Assembly (NCBI GenBank): GCA_002471665.1
Contig: DKQK01000028.1
Location: 265,436 to 276,123, forward strand
Direction of reading: 5' to 3'
Length of the DNA stretch: 10,688 nucleotides
Origin: Gammaproteobacteria bacterium UBA7310
GTDB taxonomy: Bacteria; Pseudomonadota; Gammaproteobacteria; Pseudomonadales; Ketobacteraceae
Part shown: in pieces, positions 1 to 7,182 of the stretch
Layout of the letters: the number at the start of each line of letters is the position of its first letter
How positions within the stretch are numbered: the stretch's first letter is position 1
The notes under the pieces: model-generated
Seen by the model: the letters and a program-made list of their open reading frames with translations, nothing else
What the model was told of the DNA's origin: nothing
The model's database searches: none
Position numbers and translations under genes: made by a program

Positions 1-98
1 GGATCGGGTTCAGGGTCGGGTGTTATTGCCTGTACTTGCATGCTAAACAAACCGGCAAAAAGACAGATTGAAAGGGTTCTTAATAAATAGGTATTCAT
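1..98 (-). CDS. N-terminus of an exported protein, possibly the lipase or hydrolase partner of the neighbouring foldases (partial)
   Basis: Only the first 32 codons are in the window; the gene runs off the left edge. The start is ATG at 98-96, preceded on the minus strand by AAGG with a 7-base spacer. The peptide begins MNTYLLRTLSICLFAGLFSM and continues QVQAITPDPEPD. This is a typical Sec signal peptide: a short basic start, a hydrophobic core at about residues 9-19, and a probable cleavage site after VQA (residue 24). The mature protein opens with a Pro/Asp/Glu stretch that looks like a linker. The gene is divergent from an operon of lipase-foldase-like proteins. Lif proteins fold secreted lipases and usually lie next to them, so a lipase or another periplasm-folded exoenzyme is the obvious guess. 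That is inference only, because no catalytic part is visible. Confidence 0.75.
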   Translation of the reverse strand, partial: MNTYLLRTLSICLFAGLFSMQVQAITPDPEPD

Positions 99-359
99 AT
101 AAGTGCCTTGATTCTTTTCGTTAATTGCAGGCTTTATTGGTGGTTCGAAACGACATCGCGTCGGTTTCAAGCGCGCCAATACAACAAAGTCGGATTGGGG
201 TGTCTGCGCAAACACGCTGGGAATACTTGCACGGGGTTACAGGAATCACATGTGTGATATACATGGCCTGTCCGATTCGCTTTGCTTTTTGGCCGCGAAG
301 AAAGGCATGTTCCGGATATGATGGTGACAGTAGAGATAACAACAAGAAGATAAAGAAAT
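99..359. promoter_or_regulatory. Divergent intergenic region with a short dyad
   Basis: This 261-bp gap separates two divergently transcribed genes, so it should hold both promoters. The only clear structure I see is the dyad ATCACA-TG-TGTGAT at 245-258, with 6-bp perfect arms. It could be an operator or chance. A sequence TATGAT at about 318-323 resembles a -10 box for the rightward operon, but no good -35 box stands 16-18 bp upstream. No convincing sigma-70 promoter was found for the leftward gene. Open frames across this stretch show no start signal or recognisable protein and are not called. Confidence 0.4.
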
Positions 360-1262
360 ATGAAACGGATTTCGTTATATCATTTGCTATTAACGCTCTT
401 GTTTTTGGGTGTTGGGTTCGTGATAAATCACGTGTGGTTTGTTGATAAAGAATCCAACCAACAGAGTCAGTTCCTTGGTCTAGAGTCTGTGCCTGCGGTG
501 GCTCCGCAAACCAATACTCCACAAGCCAATGAAGTGCTTGTTACGGTGGGTAATGCCTGGACAGAGTTCGAAGCAACTTCATCCTCAGTGGACGACAAAG
601 CGCAATCATCCCTCAAGTTTGATCGTGAGCGCATACGCAGCGCATTGCGGAATATTGCGTTGGATCGGAATGGCACTGTGATTGCCGATCATGCGGCGTT
701 GCAATCCCTGAACGCTGCATTCGCCCACGGGCAGCGGTTATTTACTGCAGAGGAATTACAGGATTTTATCGCCATTGTGAAGTCATCCCTGCCAACACAG
801 GTGAGTGAGCAGGTGGCGACTATCATTGAAAACTTTCACGATTATCTGCACGCGCGGCAATCCCTGTTTGCGTCGGTAGCGCCGGGGGATGAGCTGCTGA
901 TGATGGAAGAACTGCAGGGATTACAGGCAATGTATCTGGGTGATGGTGTTGCGGCCGATTTGTTTCGGGTCGAGAACGCCAACGGCAATTACATGTTGGA
1001 AGCCATGGCCCTGGAGCAGGATACGTCTTTGTCGGCGGAACAAAAAAAGGCGCAGCAACAGGCACTGCAAATACGTTATGCCGGTGATCAGTTTGAGATT
1101 GATCAATGGGAGGCGCGGTATTATGCCTTTCAGTCTGAGAAAGCGGTTATCGAAGCGGCGGGGTACCCTAAAGAGGAGGTGCAGCAACAAATTCAGGCGT
1201 TGGTGGATTACAACTTCAAACAGGATGAGCAGGCTCGATTGAGTCACCTGAATCTATGGTAA
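360..1262 (+). CDS. Membrane-anchored lipase-foldase (Lif/LipB)-like protein, divergent
   Basis: The 300-residue protein has an N-terminal membrane anchor (about residues 5-27) followed by a Ser/Thr/Gln-rich linker and an all-helical periplasmic part, the layout of lipase-specific foldases. Those proteins are anchored in the inner membrane and wrap around a secreted lipase to fold it before type II export. Several stretches follow the family pattern as I know it. DRNGTVIADHAALQSLNAAF (102-121) sits where mini-domain 1 begins. It is followed by a helix ending SSLP and a YLHARQ helix. Further on come YLGDGVAADLFRVENANG and LSAEQKK, and the C-terminus ends in ARLSHLNLW, like the family's RLxxLD end. 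The signature RxxFDY(F/C)LSA motif is not recognisable at 111-125, so the substrate may differ from classical lipases. The ribosome binding site is weak (AAGAAGA). The gene is first in an operon with a tandem paralogue. Family assignment is by eye. Confidence 0.65.
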   Translation: MKRISLYHLLLTLLFLGVGFVINHVWFVDKESNQQSQFLGLESVPAVAPQTNTPQANEVLVTVGNAWTEFEATSSSVDDKAQSSLKFDRERIRSALRNIALDRNGTVIADHAALQSLNAAFAHGQRLFTAEELQDFIAIVKSSLPTQVSEQVATIIENFHDYLHARQSLFASVAPGDELLMMEELQGLQAMYLGDGVAADLFRVENANGNYMLEAMALEQDTSLSAEQKKAQQQALQIRYAGDQFEIDQWEARYYAFQSEKAVIEAAGYPKEEVQQQIQALVDYNFKQDEQARLSHLNLW

Positions 1263-1795
1263 TGAAAATCTGGTGCAGCGCAACAGCCTCCATTGTTCCC
1301 AGTCTGGTGCTGATTTTTTTTGTTGGCTTTGCTGTGACGTATTACCAGCTGCAGCAGGCGCAATTCGACAATGCAGTCCAAGCCGATGAATCCAGTGTCC
1401 ACCCCCTGGATTTTGAACCCATCGAAACGGCGTTGCTGACCATTGAGTATACGCCCAGCGGGGTAGCGCTGTCGGAGCACACAGAGCGTGCACTGCGTCA
1501 GGCTGTACTGGCATTTCCTGACACACTTTCCAGCAGGCAGTTTGATCGTATTAAGTGGTTGTCTGCGCGGATTAATCCGTTGCATGGAGAGGAACTCACT
1601 TCTTTATTGGTCCGTTACCGGCAATACCTGCTGGATGCTGAAGGCGAGGGCCGCCGGCAAGTGAGCGGAGTTCAACAATTGCAGCGTTTAATCCGCCTGC
1701 AGCATCAGCACTTTGGCAGGCAAACGGCACAACAGTTATTCCCGTCACAGCATGCGTTGCTCGATGTGGTCTCCGCCAGAGGCGTCCGCCCTTGA
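1262..1795 (+). CDS. Short tandem paralogue of the Lif-like protein (half-length)
   Basis: The start is placed at ATG 1262, which shares its A with the upstream TAA (TAATG). An in-frame ATG at 1256 would add two residues. No Shine-Dalgarno is visible, so translation is probably coupled. The 177-residue product has a membrane anchor at about residues 11-29 and then an acidic linker and a helical domain. That domain aligns by eye with the first half of the upstream protein: IETALLTIEYTPSGVALSEH matches IRSALRNIALDRNGTVIADH, RYRQYLLDAE matches NFHDYLHARQ, and HFGRQTAQQLF matches YLGDGVAADLF. It ends just after this point, so the extended helices and second mini-domain of a normal Lif are absent. 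The next gene begins at once, so no remnant of the missing part is present. It may be a helper of the full-length protein or a separate minimal chaperone. Function is unproven. Confidence 0.6.
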   Translation: MKIWCSATASIVPSLVLIFFVGFAVTYYQLQQAQFDNAVQADESSVHPLDFEPIETALLTIEYTPSGVALSEHTERALRQAVLAFPDTLSSRQFDRIKWLSARINPLHGEELTSLLVRYRQYLLDAEGEGRRQVSGVQQLQRLIRLQHQHFGRQTAQQLFPSQHALLDVVSARGVRP

Positions 1796-3384
1796 ATCGA
1801 TCTGTGTTCGGGTATCTGTTGGTGTCTGTGAGTGGAATGCTGCTGGGCAGCGGATTTGTTTTCGCCGGATTGTTTTGGGTGCCCTGGTGTGCCCTGGCCC
1901 CGTTGATATGGCAGCTTAATCGCAGTGACAATTCTTGGCAGCAGTACGTCATGGGGCTGCTGTTTGGCCTGGGCTTTGTAATCGTGGCGGGCCACTGGAT
2001 CACGCCGTTTGTTCATCTGCTGAAGGGCTTGGGGGCGGTTCCCAGTTTTTTTGTCGGGTGTGTGTTCTGGTTCTACAGCGCCCAGCTTTTTGCTTTGGCA
2101 AGTCTGGCGTGCGGGTGGTTACGCTGGCGCGGCGGTTTGCCGGGTCTGCTGATCTATCCCCTTGTGTTCGGTGTTTTTATCCATGAGTTTCCCATGCTGT
2201 TCTCCCCCTATCTGGGGGGCACGCAGATCGCCTTCCCTTTGGCACTGCAAGCAACCGATCTGCTGGGTGAACAGGCGTTGGCCGCAGTGATGGTGCTGTG
2301 TAATACGGTGCTGGCGCAGTCTGTGTCTTGGCCGCAACCGCCCCTGCAGCGGGGGCGCTACGTGGTGGCGGGTTTGATTCTGGTTGCCTGGTTTGGCTAT
2401 GGTTTTTATGCGCTGTCCCTGTGGCAGCAGCGGATGCCCACCTGGCCCAGCGTGCGGGTTGGGCTGGTGCAACCTAATGAGCTGCCTGATCGCCGCTACC
2501 TGCCGCCACCTTCGGGCTACAGCCGCACGTATCCTGCGGCGCTTGCGTTGACCGATTCTCTGGTCGATCAGGGCGCGCAATGGGTTCTCTGGCCGGAAGC
2601 GCGTTATAAGGGGTATTTGGATCAGGCCGCCATTCGCAGGGCGTTCCAGCAGCACGTGCGGCGCCTGTCTGTGCCGCTGTTGTTTCAGGATATGCGCCAG
2701 CACACCAGTGGGCCGATTGCTGCAATGCAAAATGGAGCAGTATTGCTGGATCAACAGGGGGCCGAAGTGGGTGTGCACTACAAAATGCTGCGGGTGGCCT
2801 TTGGTGAGTATCTGCCTCTGGTTGATCAACTGCCGGTGTTGGAGCCGATCTGGTCGGCGTTCTTCGGCGGTTTTACCGATCGCATTATGCCGGGGCAGGA
2901 AGCCGGGTTCTTTGATCTGGGTTTTGCGAACGTGGCCCCGTTGATCTGTTTTGAAGTCATGTTTGGTGAAGAGGTTGCAAAGCGCCTTCAGCACCGCCCC
3001 ACCAACACAATTTTAGCGGTGCTTTCCAGTAACGGTTGGTTTGGTCGCAGCCGGGAACCCTTTCAGCATTTATACGGCGGGGCCCTGCGGGCGGTGGAGA
3101 ATCGCCTGCCTATGGTGCATATCATGAACAATGGGCCTTCTGCTGTGATCGCGCCTACGGGTGAGATCCTCAGCCTGACCCCCGCCCAGCAAGCCGGTGG
3201 CTATTTGGTGAATATCCCCCACTCATCGGCGGCGGGCAACACCGTTTATACCCGGTATCCCTGGTTGTTCTCCAGTATTTGCCGGTGGAGTCTGTTGCTG
3301 TGTGCGCTTTGGGCCTGGTGTTCCCCCCTGCTTGGCGCAGCAGATCAGATCCGGTGGATAAACTCCTCCCGTGGAAAGCGGTAG
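1792..3384 (+). CDS. Apolipoprotein N-acyltransferase (Lnt)-like membrane acyltransferase paralogue
   Basis: The 530-residue protein has about six hydrophobic N-terminal segments (within residues 1-225), a periplasmic nitrilase domain (about 225-490) and a C-terminal membrane helix (about 488-515), as in Lnt. Lnt moves an acyl chain from a phospholipid to the N-terminal Cys of lipoproteins. The triad is complete: E269 in WPEAR, K331 in HYKMLRVAFGEYLPL and C386 in LICFE, close to E. coli E267/K335/C387. The conserved KxHLVPFGE is altered to KMLRVAFGE. The start is TTG at 1792, overlapping the previous stop as TTGA, with AGAGG at 1778-1782; a later GTG or ATG would lie too far from this site or cut the first helix. 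The gene sits in the foldase-like operon rather than beside ybeX/ybeY/miaB, where housekeeping lnt often lies, so I read it as an accessory paralogue. Its substrate is unknown. Confidence 0.82.
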   Translation: MNRSVFGYLLVSVSGMLLGSGFVFAGLFWVPWCALAPLIWQLNRSDNSWQQYVMGLLFGLGFVIVAGHWITPFVHLLKGLGAVPSFFVGCVFWFYSAQLFALASLACGWLRWRGGLPGLLIYPLVFGVFIHEFPMLFSPYLGGTQIAFPLALQATDLLGEQALAAVMVLCNTVLAQSVSWPQPPLQRGRYVVAGLILVAWFGYGFYALSLWQQRMPTWPSVRVGLVQPNELPDRRYLPPPSGYSRTYPAALALTDSLVDQGAQWVLWPEARYKGYLDQAAIRRAFQQHVRRLSVPLLFQDMRQHTSGPIAAMQNGAVLLDQQGAEVGVHYKMLRVAFGEYLPLVDQLPVLEPIWSAFFGGFTDRIMPGQEAGFFDLGFANVAPLICFEVMFGEEVAKRLQHRPTNTILAVLSSNGWFGRSREPFQHLYGGALRAVENRLPMVHIMNNGPSAVIAPTGEILSLTPAQQAGGYLVNIPHSSAAGNTVYTRYPWLFSSICRWSLLLCALWAWCSPLLGAADQIRWINSSRGKR

Positions 3385-4085
3385 CGGCGGTGATAAATGC
3401 CGTTTTCTGCCCGCTTGCCAACCCCCAGGATCATGGTGACGATGGCGTCACCGGGCAAATCCAGAATCTTGCGTACCCGGCGTTCGTCAAAACCTTCCAT
3501 GGGGCAAGTGTCGTAACCGTGAGCCCGGAATGCCAGCATCATGTTTTCCGCCGCCAGGGCGGTGGATTTAACCGCCCAGGTTTTCATCTCGTTGACGCCG
3601 TAGGGCCCGCGGGGCACCGCCTGCTTTAATCCCGCCACCAGGCCCAGGGCCTTTTTCGCCAGCCCAAATGATCCCAGCGGCCCGGGGTTGTAGTGAAACA
3701 GGGCAATCTTCGAGTAGTAGTTTTTGATGATCTTGGGCATGGTTTCTTCCGGCCAGTAGTCCAGGTTACGCAGGCTGTTCTGTTTCCATGTATCCGGGCG
3801 GGCAATAATGGGAATCAGCACCTGGGCGGTTTTTGCCGCGTTCTGGCCCAGGCAGGCTTCCGCCAGCCGGGCTTTCACCTGCGCATCGCGCACCACGTAA
3901 AACTCCCAGGGCTGCAGGTTGGAGGAATTGGGGGCCAGCATGGCCAGATCCAGGCAGTCTTCCACCACGGCATCGGGCACGGGGTCGTCCGTAAAGCGGC
4001 GCACGGAGCGGCGGCTTTCCACGATCTTGCGGAACTCTTCAATGCTGGTCTGAGGGGCGACGGCTTCATCGCGGTAATCGGTCAT
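3345..4085 (-). CDS. Nitroreductase-family FMN oxidoreductase
   Basis: The 246-residue protein is of usual length for oxygen-insensitive nitroreductase-family enzymes, which use FMN and NAD(P)H to reduce nitro compounds, quinones or other acceptors in the cytoplasm. Family marks are RRSVRRF (25-31, FMN phosphate contacts), the APNSSNLQPWEFYVV block (51-65), the G-rich ILGVGKR segment near the end, and a closing RRYRFPREEF. The start is ATG at 4085-4083, with AGAGG about 5 bases upstream. The gene converges on the Lnt-like gene, and the last 40 bp of each overlap. Upstream it is divergent from vgrG with a 106-bp gap. Nothing links it to secretion or to the foldase operon. The physiological substrate cannot be told from the sequence. 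Confidence 0.93.
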   Translation of the reverse strand: MTDYRDEAVAPQTSIEEFRKIVESRRSVRRFTDDPVPDAVVEDCLDLAMLAPNSSNLQPWEFYVVRDAQVKARLAEACLGQNAAKTAQVLIPIIARPDTWKQNSLRNLDYWPEETMPKIIKNYYSKIALFHYNPGPLGSFGLAKKALGLVAGLKQAVPRGPYGVNEMKTWAVKSTALAAENMMLAFRAHGYDTCPMEGFDERRVRKILDLPGDAIVTMILGVGKRAENGIYHRRYRFPREEFIHRI

Positions 4086-4191
4086 AACGGCCTCTATTTT
4101 TGTTGTGGCGCTGTCTTTATGGAAAACAGGCTCTGTACAAATCAGTGTGAACAGATCCTGGCTAGGCTAACAAAATTCAAGTGCTGACCCC
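4086..4191. promoter_or_regulatory. Divergent nitroreductase / vgrG intergenic region
   Basis: This 106-bp gap must hold the promoters of both the nitroreductase gene and the vgrG operon. On the minus side an AGAGG ribosome binding site lies just before the nitroreductase ATG. I see no strong -35/-10 pair or clear operator for vgrG, and its Shine-Dalgarno is weak. Confidence 0.35.
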
Positions 4192-6483
4192 ATGACCGTA
4201 CCTGCCAATGTGACTCGCTTTTTATTCCAGATTCCCAGCCTGCCCGAGGCCCTGCGCGTGGTGGGTTTTGACATTAAAGCGGCGGTTTCTGACGTATTCA
4301 CCTGTGACGTTGAATTAGCCTGTGAAAACCCCGCTCTCAAACAGGAAACCCTGGTTGGCAAGAACGGCCTGTTGACCCTGTTTAATGAACGTCATCCCCA
4401 GTATTTGCATGGCGAGATTCAGCACCTGCAACAAGGGGAAAGCGGCCACCGTTATACCCTGTACCGGGTACGGCTGGTGCCCAAACTGACGTTTCTGCAG
4501 TATCGCAGCAACCTGCGCATCTTCCAGCAACGATCCGTGCCGGACATCCTCAAGCAAGTATTGAAAGAGGCCAATGTCCAGGGCCAGGATGTGAGCTTTG
4601 ATTTGAGAGGGCGTTATCCACCGCGGGAGTATTGTACCCAGTACCGGGAAACCGACTTCGATTTCATCCAGCGCCTGATGGAACAGGAGGGCATCTTCTA
4701 TTTCTTTGAACATCAATTTGATCGCCATGTGCTGGTGATCACCGATCACAATGGCCGCTTCCAACCCGTTAAAGGTCTGTCGACACTGCGTTACAAAGAG
4801 CGCACCGGCATGGTCTCGGATCAGGAGTCCATCTATGATTTGCGCGCCCACGCCAGTATCCAGGCAGGCAGTGTGACGCTGCGGGATTACTCATTTGAGA
4901 AGACCCGGTTGCGCCTGGAGCAGAGTGAGCGGCAGGGGGGGTATGCCGGCCTGGAGCAGTATCACTATCGGGGTCACTTTACTGACCCTGCCGAAGGTGC
5001 CCGGTATGCAAAGCGGCAACTGCAGGCCCATCAGGCCCGCACCCGCCGCATTGAAGGGGAAAGCGATTGCCAGCGGCTGTGGCCCGGTGCCCGCTTCAGT
5101 ATCAAAGATCACCCGCAGCAGACGCTGAACTCAGAGCACACATTGACCGCAGTGCGGGTGCAGGGCCGCCAACCCCAGGCACTGGAGGAAGGCAGCAGCA
5201 GTGAGGGCACCCGTTTCAGTGTCGAGTTCAGTGCCATACCCGCCACGGTACCGTTCCGGGCGCTGGCAGAGACCCCTGTCCCCACCGTGCACGGCAGTCA
5301 GACCGCCTTTGTCACCGGCCCGGCGGCAGAAGAGATCTACACCGATGAATATGGCCGCATAAAAGTCCAGTTTCACTGGGATCGGGAAGGGCAATACGAT
5401 GAAACCAGCTCCTGTTGGCTGCGGGTCAGTCAGGGGTTGGCCGGCAACGAGTGGGGGGCCATGGTGATCCCCCGAGTGGGGCAGGAAGTGATCGTGGCCT
5501 TTCTCGAAGGCAACCCGGACCGGCCCCTGGTCACCGGCACGGTTTACAACGGTGCCAACGCCACCCCGTATGCGCTGCCCGCCAATGACAGTCGAACCAC
5601 ATTCAAGAGCGATAGCAGCCCCGGTGGCGGGGGCTTCAACGAGCTGCGCATTGACGATAAAAAAGGCCGGGAGCAAATTTACCTGCACGCCGAGAAAAAC
5701 CTGGATCTGTATGTGCGCCATGACTGGAAGGAATGGGTCGGCAACGAGCTGCACAACACAGTAGGCAATAATCTGAACCAGCGGGTGGCGGCAGATCAGC
5801 ACACCACGGTGAAGCAAAATCTCAACCTCAAGGTGGGCCAAAACCTGTCGCAAAACATCGGCCAAACGGCCCAGTTAAGCATCAATGGCTCCCATACCGA
5901 ACAGGCAGGGCAGGATGTTGTGCTGAAAGCCGGCATGTCGCTGGTGATTGAAGCGGGAGTGGAGCTGACCCTGAAAGCCGGGGGAGGCCTGGTGAAGCTG
6001 GACCCCAGTGGTGTCACCATCAAGGGGCCCATGGTGCGCATCAATACCGGTGGCGCCGCCACCCCGGCTAAACCCGCAACGATCACCGCGCCGCAGGCAC
6101 CCAAGCCTGCTGACCAGGGTGACAAGCCCGGTAAGGCCAGTGCCCCGGCATTACCCAACACCGCGCCCGTGGTGCAAAACGTAGTGACTGTGGAATCGGT
6201 TGAGGGCGGCCAAGCCAACCCGGATGCACCGTTGCCGCGGATAGCAGTACCGGGTCGGGATACCACCGCCACCGTTGCCGCTTTGGAGGCGGAAAACAGT
6301 TGGGTGAGTGTGCAGTTAGAGACGGAGTCCGGTCAGCCGCTGGCCAATACCCAATACCGCATCACGGACAAAAACGGTAAGGACTACACAGGTACCACGG
6401 ATGCTCAGGGAATTGCGCGTATACAGGGAATGCCGCCGGGTGATTGTCAGGTCAGCTTCCCAGGCACTGATCCTTGGGACTGA
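4192..6483 (+). CDS. vgrG: T6SS spike protein VgrG with a transthyretin-like C-terminal extension
   Basis: VgrG trimers form the tip of the T6SS needle and carry effectors into target cells. The 763 residues contain, in order, a gp27-like base (about 1-350), the gp5 OB-fold (about 370-460, with EIYTDEYGRIKVQFHWD at 381-397 and GNPDRPLVTGTVYNG ending at 454) and a beta-helical needle with DUF2345-type repeats (about 484-621). Next is an Ala/Pro-rich linker (622-700), then a roughly 60-residue tail (about 703-763). The tail pattern, GQPLANTQYRITDKNG then TGTTDAQGIARI, is that of transthyretin/carboxypeptidase-regulatory-like sandwiches. In other VgrGs such tails dock effectors. The gene leads an operon, with a 32-bp gap to the LysM gene. 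The ribosome binding site is poor. No tssBC, hcp or other core genes are near, so this is an orphan vgrG island in the part visible. Confidence 0.97.
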   Translation: MTVPANVTRFLFQIPSLPEALRVVGFDIKAAVSDVFTCDVELACENPALKQETLVGKNGLLTLFNERHPQYLHGEIQHLQQGESGHRYTLYRVRLVPKLTFLQYRSNLRIFQQRSVPDILKQVLKEANVQGQDVSFDLRGRYPPREYCTQYRETDFDFIQRLMEQEGIFYFFEHQFDRHVLVITDHNGRFQPVKGLSTLRYKERTGMVSDQESIYDLRAHASIQAGSVTLRDYSFEKTRLRLEQSERQGGYAGLEQYHYRGHFTDPAEGARYAKRQLQAHQARTRRIEGESDCQRLWPGARFSIKDHPQQTLNSEHTLTAVRVQGRQPQALEEGSSSEGTRFSVEFSAIPATVPFRALAETPVPTVHGSQTAFVTGPAAEEIYTDEYGRIKVQFHWDREGQYDETSSCWLRVSQGLAGNEWGAMVIPRVGQEVIVAFLEGNPDRPLVTGTVYNGANATPYALPANDSRTTFKSDSSPGGGGFNELRIDDKKGREQIYLHAEKNLDLYVRHDWKEWVGNELHNTVGNNLNQRVAADQHTTVKQNLNLKVGQNLSQNIGQTAQLSINGSHTEQAGQDVVLKAGMSLVIEAGVELTLKAGGGLVKLDPSGVTIKGPMVRINTGGAATPAKPATITAPQAPKPADQGDKPGKASAPALPNTAPVVQNVVTVESVEGGQANPDAPLPRIAVPGRDTTATVAALEAENSWVSVQLETESGQPLANTQYRITDKNGKDYTGTTDAQGIARIQGMPPGDCQVSFPGTDPWD

Positions 6484-6515
6484 TACGGAACGAGTCATGC
6501 CACAGGATTAAATTC

Positions 6516-7175
6516 ATGTCGATCATTCACATCGTAAAGCCCGGCGAAAACCTGGCGAAGATTGCCCGCCGCCATAAGATCGCCAATTGGCGTGATATCT
6601 ACCACCATGCGGATAACGCGCAACTGCGTAAACGGCGGCCCAATCCCAACATCCTGTTTGCCGGTGATGAAGTTTTCATTCCGGAACAAAAACAGAAATC
6701 AGTGTACGTACGCACCGGTGCCAATCACCGTTTTGTGGTGAAAGAAGGGGAGCCACAGACGCTGGTGTTTCGTCTGACGGATCATGGTGGGCGGCCAATG
6801 CCCAATGTGGCGGTGGATTTCCAACTGGACGGTCGTTCGCAAACCCGGGTGAGCAATCACAGCGGAGAAGTTCAGATTGTGGTGAAGAAAACGGATATAG
6901 AAGAATTTCCGCTTAATGTGTATGCCGATCCGGCCGCGGAGCAACCCAGCCACCGCTTTATAGTGAAGCCGGGATTTCTCGATCCGGTGGATACGGTGTC
7001 GGGTATTCAGGCACGTTTGAACAGCCTTGGCCACGATTGCGGTGTGGCGGACGGCATTTACGGCAACAAAACCAAAGCCGGTATTGAATCCTTTGAACAG
7101 GCAAACGATCTGCCGGTAACGGGCCAAATATCGGCATCACTTTATGGCGCCGTGGAACGGGAATACGGCTGCTGA
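6516..7175 (+). CDS. LysM / Ig-like / peptidoglycan-binding protein, probable T6SS cargo or accessory
   Basis: I place the start at ATG 6516, with CAGGA about 8 bases upstream, giving 219 residues. An in-frame ATG at 6474 lies inside vgrG and would put 14 non-conserved residues before the LysM domain. Domains are LysM at about 4-56 (HIVKPGENLAKIARRHKI to LFAGDEVFIP), an Ig/transthyretin-like sandwich at about 62-150 (GGRPMPNVAVDFQLDGRSQT then SGEVQIVV) and a PG_binding_1 domain at about 159-218 (IQARLNSLGHDCGVADGIYG, KTKAGIESFEQANDLPVTG). Two different peptidoglycan-binding modules and no signal peptide suggest that it reaches the periplasm through the T6SS, either as cargo or as an anchor or adaptor for the large protein encoded next. 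No hydrolase motif is visible, so it is not obviously toxic by itself. Function is inferred from context. Confidence 0.88.
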   Translation: MSIIHIVKPGENLAKIARRHKIANWRDIYHHADNAQLRKRRPNPNILFAGDEVFIPEQKQKSVYVRTGANHRFVVKEGEPQTLVFRLTDHGGRPMPNVAVDFQLDGRSQTRVSNHSGEVQIVVKKTDIEEFPLNVYADPAAEQPSHRFIVKPGFLDPVDTVSGIQARLNSLGHDCGVADGIYGNKTKAGIESFEQANDLPVTGQISASLYGAVEREYGC

Positions 7176-7182
7176 ACCGCTT

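Noticed and set aside
245..258. A CRP/Vfr binding site in the left intergenic region
   Set aside because: The CRP consensus is TGTGA-N6-TCACA. Here the half-sites are in the opposite order and only 2 bp apart.
121..522. Open frames on both strands across the left intergenic region (minus 121-522, plus 125-445)
   Set aside because: They have no ribosome binding site, no recognisable protein pattern, and run into the start of the Lif-like gene. They look like chance frames.
2119..2994. A 291-codon minus-strand frame opposite the Lnt-like gene
   Set aside because: It is rich in Arg, His and Gln as expected for an antisense shadow, and the plus strand encodes a complete Lnt family protein with its triad.
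3693..4187. A 164-codon plus-strand frame opposite the nitroreductase gene
   Set aside because: The minus strand gives a clear nitroreductase with good start signals. The plus frame is its shadow and matches nothing.
5131..5865. A 244-codon minus-strand frame opposite vgrG
   Set aside because: The plus strand encodes the conserved OB-fold and needle of VgrG here, so this is a shadow.
6474..6515. An upstream in-frame start for the LysM protein at 6474
   Set aside because: It would overlap vgrG and add 14 unrelated residues. ATG 6516 has a good ribosome binding site and starts right at the LysM domain.
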